A DNA stretch of 64,000 bases. Origin: Gibbula magus (Eukaryota > Mollusca > Gastropoda > Trochida > Trochidae). The DNA lies in the NCBI GenBank assembly GCA_936450465.1, contig OW388304.1:14179061-14243060 (forward strand), written 5' to 3'. The notes beneath the pieces were generated by a model that had not been told where the DNA came from, made no database searches, and saw only the letters and a program-made list of their open reading frames with translations. Below are positions 58,566 through 64,000 of this stretch, one piece after another; position 1 is the first letter of the stretch; each line of letters starts with the position of its first letter. Made by a program: the position numbers and the translations under genes.

Positions 58566-59073
58566 TGTAACCGGGATAGCTCAGTCGGCAAGAGCGCCGG
58601 TCTCACGTTGCTGAAGTTCGGGGTTCGAATCCCATCCAGGCCAAGGTGTAAAAACCTAGAGTTCACCTCTGTTAGAACTCTATAAGTGTCACCCTGGAGC
58701 CCTAGTGTGTAGTGCAACAAAAACTACGCACTTAAAAGATCCCACGAATTCATGTCAGTGGCTGAATGGTGGATACATGAACACGTGCATACGCCGAGCT
58801 GTCGGTTATCAGCGTTCAGCAGTGTTGGACAAATTGCTGTGACTATGTGTCTCAGTTCACCCAGCTGGAAATGGGTACCCTGTGAGGCATAGAATGGTCC
58901 CTAAACTGAGCGCCACATATGGCTGCTGGTTGAATACTCCCCAGGGAGTTGAATTGGAAAAAATGATTGGACGGTGAAAGAATGCCATTGACCAGGGGAA
59001 ACAATGTAAGCGCCTTGAGCAACCACTAGTGGATGGATATGTGCGCTATATAAATATCCTAATAATAATAATA
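58566..59073 (+). mobile_element. tRNA-derived SINE with an L2-like 3' tail
   Basis: The head (58571-58645) has a polymerase III A box, TAGCTCAGTCGGCAAGAGC, and a B box, GGTTCGAATCC. A body of about 360 bases follows, including CACCCAGCTGGAAATGGGTA. The 3' end reads GCGCCTTGAGCAACC and TGTGCGCTATATAAATATCC, then an AATA-type repeat tail. The 3' end resembles the L2 LINE end at 29475-29540 (GCTTTGAGCA, GCGCAATATAAG, TTATTA tail), suggesting mobilisation by an L2 partner. The element is about 500 bases and looks complete. Confidence 0.85.
58571..58645 (+). tRNA. tRNA-like head of the SINE (not a functional tRNA)
   Basis: The A and B boxes and their spacing are tRNA-like. However, the 5' and 3' ends do not form a convincing seven-pair acceptor stem, and the sequence continues directly into the SINE body. 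It serves as the internal polymerase III promoter. Confidence 0.55.
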
Positions 59074-59077
59074 ACCG

Positions 59078-60212
59078 ATGTTCTCAAGATGCTCTTTCTC
59101 GAGTCGTAGATATTAAGACCATGAATCTATTACATTGGCATGGGGAGGGACGTCGGTAGCCAGAGAGATGTATCATGGGCATGTACGTACATAATTCAAC
59201 AAATGGTGTTGCTGATATATTTTATTTCGTTTTTAATTTATTGGAAGTTTCACATTTCAATCCGAGTTTTTGTAAGTTCCCGGGATTAAGGGGAAGTAAC
59301 TCTAATAGCGAGCTGCGGTTCGATCGTGTTGGTGACTTCGCTGCGGTGAAGCCACGCTTTGTAGGCATTAACATCCTTTTTTGGGGTACAAAATTGTAAG
59401 TATTCATTTGGTTTAAACGTAAAGTGTTTATTGAATAATTTGTAATTCAATATTTATCCTAATTTTGCACATTTATCTCAAAAAGGTGCATTTCAAGAGA
59501 TGTTGACAAACCACGTGTTTTGCTCGATGTCACCTAATTTTCGCTAGTGCACATAATTTCGTAATGTTTATTTTTTGCTGTAAGTATATTTCATTTATTG
59601 TAATTCATTGGTAATTATTCATTTCTCAATGTAATTACAGCAACATTTCCTGGTAATTTGTTTGTAATTTTTATTTATTTTAATTCTAGACTTAAGAAAT
59701 GTTTTTGTTTCTGTTATAGCTTGAACCAACCTAAGCAACCTAGTCAACCTAAACAACCTAAGCAACCTAGTCAACCTAAACAACCTAAGCAACCTAACCA
59801 ACATAGCCAACTAGTAAACAACCCATGCAATCAACCTATTCAACCTCTAGTCAACCCAATGTAATCAACTTAGTCAACTTTTATCAACTCAACATATCAA
59901 AATACATAAACCTACATTATCAAGCCAGTCTACCTCACTCAACCTACTTATGCATATGAACAATTATTGGATATGAACTCTGAAGTGTTATGAATTATTG
60001 AATATGAACTCTGAAGTGTTATGAATATTGAATATGAACTCAGAAGTATATTGAATTTGAAGAATGAATATGGATATGAAGATATGAACATATGGAGTAT
60101 GAAGTGAATGAATGTTTGTATTGAACATGGAACCATATCAAGTGAATGAAAGGTTGTGTACAAGAATATCTACTTTGTTTTGCCTACAAAAAGTTCAAGA
60201 ATTATTGATAAA
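59078..60212 (+). repeat. BEL/Pao 5' LTR and leader region (boundaries uncertain)
   Basis: This is sequence between the SINE tail and the gag ATG. It has no long ORF and presumably holds the 5' LTR and primer-binding site. TGTTCTCAAGATGC at 59081 could be the LTR start, but I cannot test it because the 3' LTR is outside the window. The leader includes about ten tandem CAACCTAA/CAACCTAG-type units at 59725-59810. It also holds three imperfect 30-base repeats (GAATATGAACTCTGAAGTGT) at about 59990-60055. Confidence 0.4.
59725..59815 (+). repeat. Short tandem repeat, CAACCTAA/CAACCTAG units
   Basis: There are about ten units of 8-9 bases alternating AAG, AGT and AAA after CAACCT. The array is in the leader ahead of BEL gag. 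It is non-coding on present evidence. Confidence 0.85.
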
Positions 60213-63200
60213 ATGGAAACTCTAGACAGAATAGGCTTTAACGGTTCCATGCAGGAAATTGAAGTAAATCCAGAAGATTCTGTAAGTCAAACTTCCAGAA
60301 GTTCCACAAAATCTCTATTGACAAAGGTTGCAGCTAAAAAGGCAGCTCTGCTTGTGCGTTCACAGAACTTAAAGAGATCTCAGGAAATTAAGCGTCGTCA
60401 GATGGAACTTAATGAACTTCAAGAGAACCTAGATATTGAGACTGATATTGCTATGTTAGAAGCAGAAGAGATGATTTATGCAGGATCATGTAACATATCT
60501 ACAAGTCAAGTGAAACATGAATCTCAGAGCACTCCTAGAAAGGTAACTGAAGATAGAAAGCATGTAACAGAGAATGAAAGCCTCACTACAGATGAAGCAA
60601 ATAATGACAGGTATAGTCAGTCAGCATTACTGAAAGTAATTAATGAACAAGATGAACAAATCAGGATTCTTCAACAGCAAGCTGCGGCTGAACTTGACTC
60701 AAAGCCAAGATTGTACACTCCCAGACCAGAAGATCAAGTCAAGACTCCAGATACACAAGTCAATCAAGGTAATGAAGCACAACCATTGTCTATACAAAAA
60801 CAGATGCTCAACATTCTTCAGCTACCCAAAACTGAATTAATGACATTTGATGGAAACCCACTCAGATATTGGATGTTTATCAGGTCATTTGAAAGTAGTC
60901 AAGCAGATTCTGGGGCCAGTGATAGCGTCAAATTAAACCGTCTACTGCAATATTGCACTGGAAAAGCTTTGTCAGTAATTGAATGTTGTGCTATTATGGA
61001 GCCTGATATTGGTTATGCAGAAGAGAGACTTTTGAGTGAACGCTTTGGTAATCAATTTATTATTTCAAAGGCCTGGGTACAGAAAGTCACAGAACGTCCA
61101 AGCTAACGACCAGGTGATGGTGCTGAACTACAACAGTATTCCGACGATATCAGAAGTTGCGTCGTGACGTTATCAGCAATGGGTCGCATCAATGAAATTG
61201 ACAACCAGATCAGAATGAGCAAGATCGTGGAGAAGTTACCAACATTTCTACAAGGAAGGTGGAGGAGAGAAGCAGTTGGTGTCCTGAGAAGTAGAGGATA
61301 TTATCCAGACATATATCATCTGGCAAGTTTTCTGGAGACAACAGCAGAGGAAGCTATTGATCCAGTTTTTGGCCAGATGAAACCAAAGAGCAGCCACAGT
61401 CACAAGGGTAATTTTATTTCCAACTTCAATGTTCAGACCAAGCCTGGAGTGAATTTCAGAAGGAGGTATCAACCTGTTTGCAAGTTTTGTAATGGGCCAC
61501 ATGTTATTTACACTTGCTCAGAGTTCAGAGATATGACGCCAGGAAAGCGCCAAGACTTTGTTAGGGACAAACACTTATGCTTCAACTGTTTCTCCAATCA
61601 GCACATGTCTTATAATTGCCCTATGCCAAGCAAATGTTGAATGGATGGATGTAACAGAAAACATTCAGGACTCTTGCACTTCAGCGATGCCCAGAGGGTT
61701 AATCGGTCGAATGGAGACTCAAAGAAATTCCAAGAGGACTCAAACCAGACTACAGTACAGTCCCTTCACAATTCTGTAAGCAGGGAAAATGGGGCCGGTG
61801 TTAGCAGGACAGCTCTACCTATTGTTCCCGTTGTGATTCAAGGTAAAGAGAACAGCGTCAAAACTTACGCACTACTAGACCCGGGAAGTACGAACACGTT
61901 TTGTTCCAAGAATCTTATCGACAAACTTGCCATTGAAGAAAATAGCACGACACTACACTTGACTACTCTTACAAGTGATAAATCTACATCTAAAGCAAGC
62001 TTGGTAAATCTTGATGTTGCAGATCTGAACAAAATGCACTGGCTGAAGATGAATAATGTTTTTGTCATTCCTGACATTCCAGTCTACCCAAACAACAAAG
62101 CTTCAGAAAATGATATCAAGAAATGGCCACATCTATATGGAATCAATCTCGAAGAACTTGAAGGAGCCAAGGTTGACCTGCTTATTGGACAAGACAACCC
62201 GTCAGCGCTTGCCCCAATTGACGTAAGAAGAGGGGAGGCAAATGAACCATATGCCACAAGATCAGTATTCGGATGGGTGATAAACGGACCACTTCAGCAT
62301 GGAATTACAAGTTCCGCCACATCTCACTTTGTCCAAGCTTCTCCGGATGACAGTGAACTCCACTCTTTGATTGAACAATTCTGGAAGATTGATGCAAGTG
62401 ATCTTGACAGTGAAGCAGCAGCAATGTCCGTCAAGGACAAGAGAGTTATCGAGATATGGAACAGAAGCCTTGAAATCTCAGATGGACATTACATGATGGA
62501 CATCCCATTCAAATCAGATAACCCAACTTTGCCGAACAATTATGGACTAGCCGAGGCCAGATTGGAATCTCTTTTCAAACGGTTTTCAAAGGATGAAACA
62601 CTGTACGAAAGATATCAAGGAGGTATCGATGACTTGCTCAAGAAAGGTTATGCCGAAATAGTCCCTGAAGGTGAAATTAATGCTACCAACAGACCAATAT
62701 GGTACATTCCTCACCATGCTGTGATTAATCCTCAAAAACCAGATAAACTTAGAATAGTCTTTGATTGTTCTGCACAATGTGGAGGCCAGAGTTTGAATTC
62801 AGAGGTTCTACAGGGACCAGACCTTACCAATAAACTGATAGGTGTACTTCTAAGGTTCAGACAGTTTCAAGTTGCCTTTATGGGGGATATTGAAGGCATG
62901 TTTCACCAGGTGAAAGTGAGCACAAGACACAAAGATGCACTAAGGTTCCTATGGTGGCCCAATAAGGACAGAAGTCAAGTTCCCAAGGTTTACAGGATGA
63001 CGGTACACCTGTTCGGTGGTGTGTGGAGCCCAAGCTGTGCTTCATATGCAGTGAGACGAACAGCTGAAGATAACGCCAACGACTTTGACCCTGAAACAGT
63101 GGAGATGGTGCTTGAAGACATGTATGTTGATGACTGCTTGAAATCTGTGCCATCTGAAGAAAAGGCCATTCAACTTATTCAACAGTCAAGTGAACTTCTG

Positions 63201-64000
63201 TTAAAGGGCGGTTTTCGAATGACGAAATGGACAAGTAACAACAGAGCGGTGTTGGAATCTGTACCAATTGAGGAGAGAGCCAAAGAATTAAAGAATATTG
63301 ACCTTGCCTGTGAATTGCTACCTCAAGAGAGAGCCCTGGGAGTGAAATGGAGTACAGAGTATGACACACTTGGATTCCAGATCAGATCAAAGCTAAAGCC
63401 ACACACAAAGAGAGGTGTCATGAGTATAATAGGATCGCTGTACGATCCGTTGGGATTCATCTGTCCGGTCGTCCTAAAGGCTAAAATTATCTTTCAACAT
63501 GAATGTCGTCTGCATAAAGGATGGGATGAGGCCCTGGAACAAGCAAACAGTGAAAAGTGGACAAAATGGCTTCAACAGTTACCAACAATTCAGTCCTATC
63601 ATGTTGATCGATGTCTGATCCCTGCCAGCTTCGAAAACTACAAGAGTGACATACATCACTTCGCCGATGCATCCATGGATTGATATGGAACTGTGTCATA
63701 TTTGCGGACACTCAATGACGATGGACAGATTCATTGCGCATTCGTCATCGGAAAATCTCGTCTAGCGCCACTGAAACAACTTACTGTTCCACGCCTAGAA
63801 TTATCAGCAGCAGCCATGGCAGTGAGAATAGATCAACTCCTACGTAGAGAACTGAGAATAGAGATCAATCAATCCTTCTTCTGGTCTGACAGTACAACAG
63901 TACTCCATTATATCAAGAGCGACACTCTGCGTTTCAAAACATTTGTTGCCAATCGGGTGAGTGCGATTCACTCAGGGTCTTCACCGGACAACTGGAGGTA
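60213..64000 (+). pseudogene. BEL/Pao LTR retrotransposon gag-pol, three in-frame stops, runs off the window
   Basis: One frame runs from ATG 60213 (METLDRIGFN) to the window end. It is broken by TAA 61104-61106, TGA 61638-61640 and TGA 63681-63683, without frameshifts. Order of domains: a coiled-coil gag N-terminus rich in K, E and Q; a DUF1759-like capsid region (LPKTELMTFDGNPLRYWMF); and zinc knuckles (CKFCNGPHVIYTC, CFNCFSNQHMSYNC). Then an aspartic protease region (ALLDPGSTNTFC, where a P follows the D) and VDLLIGQDNPSAL...GWVINGP. The reverse transcriptase reads LRIVFDCSAQCGGQSLN, LQGPDLTNKLIGVLLRF, GDIEGMFHQV and YVDDCL near 63125. The Pao region (LYDPLGFICPVVLKAKI) and the start of RNase H (HHFADAS...) follow. 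Integrase and the 3' LTR lie outside. In this family one polyprotein makes virus-like particles. Confidence 0.88.

Noticed and set aside
58571..58645. Functional tRNA gene
   Set aside because: It has good A and B boxes but poor acceptor pairing, and it continues into a SINE body.
59400..59440. Another LINE 3' end (TTGGTTTAAACG ... TTTATTGAATAA)
   Set aside because: The match is short and it lies where the BEL LTR is expected; not enough to call.

Overview
The window is animal genomic DNA: AT-rich, intron-bearing and full of retroelements. It is most likely from a mollusc. The support for that is the mix of LINEs with C-terminal zinc knuckles, an L2 LINE paired with a tRNA-derived SINE, BEL/Pao, MULE and THAP transposon remnants, and many short hairpin elements. 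The species cannot be named from this sequence.

The only host genes I can build are two tandem paralogs on the minus strand. Gene A has exons at 41924-41891, 27546-27375, 26590-26451, 18604-18481 and 16284-16098. Gene B has exons at 57707-57680, 53339-53156, 51559-51420, 50952-50832 and 46899-46701. Both have five exons with identical intron phases (1, 2, 1, 2), a signal-peptide exon of only 28-34 coding bases, 13 matching cysteines and a hydrophobic C-terminal stretch. The predicted proteins are 218 and 223 residues. I do not recognise the family.

Layout: 1-9.3 kb holds 3' fragments of one LINE family and a (CT)n tract. 8.1-11.3 kb holds DNA elements whose terminal inverted repeats are built from short reiterated motifs, with a candidate promoter between them. 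12.5-13.1 kb is a 41-bp minisatellite. 13.9-16.7 kb holds hairpin elements and dispersed repeats. 16.1-41.9 kb is gene A. Its intron 3 carries a full-length LINE (18799-23811) with a perfect target-site duplication, two open ORFs and a 2A peptide motif. Its intron 1 is a nest: THAP-transposon-like inverted ends (about 28.05 and 41.15 kb) enclose an L2 LINE and a MULE (30.9-38.05 kb), and the MULE encloses a second LINE (32.1-36.8 kb). 42-46.7 kb is intergenic with MITEs. 46.7-57.7 kb is gene B, whose intron 1 holds a 4-kb, 38-bp minisatellite. 58.5-59.1 kb is a SINE. From 60.2 kb to the window end is a BEL/Pao gag-pol with three in-frame stops.

The strongest system-level observation is that the two unrelated-copy LINEs both place ORF1 and ORF2 in the same frame, separated by a single UAG. 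In each, the first ORF2 AUG lies downstream of the conserved start of the endonuclease, so readthrough is the simplest way to make a complete ORF2 product.
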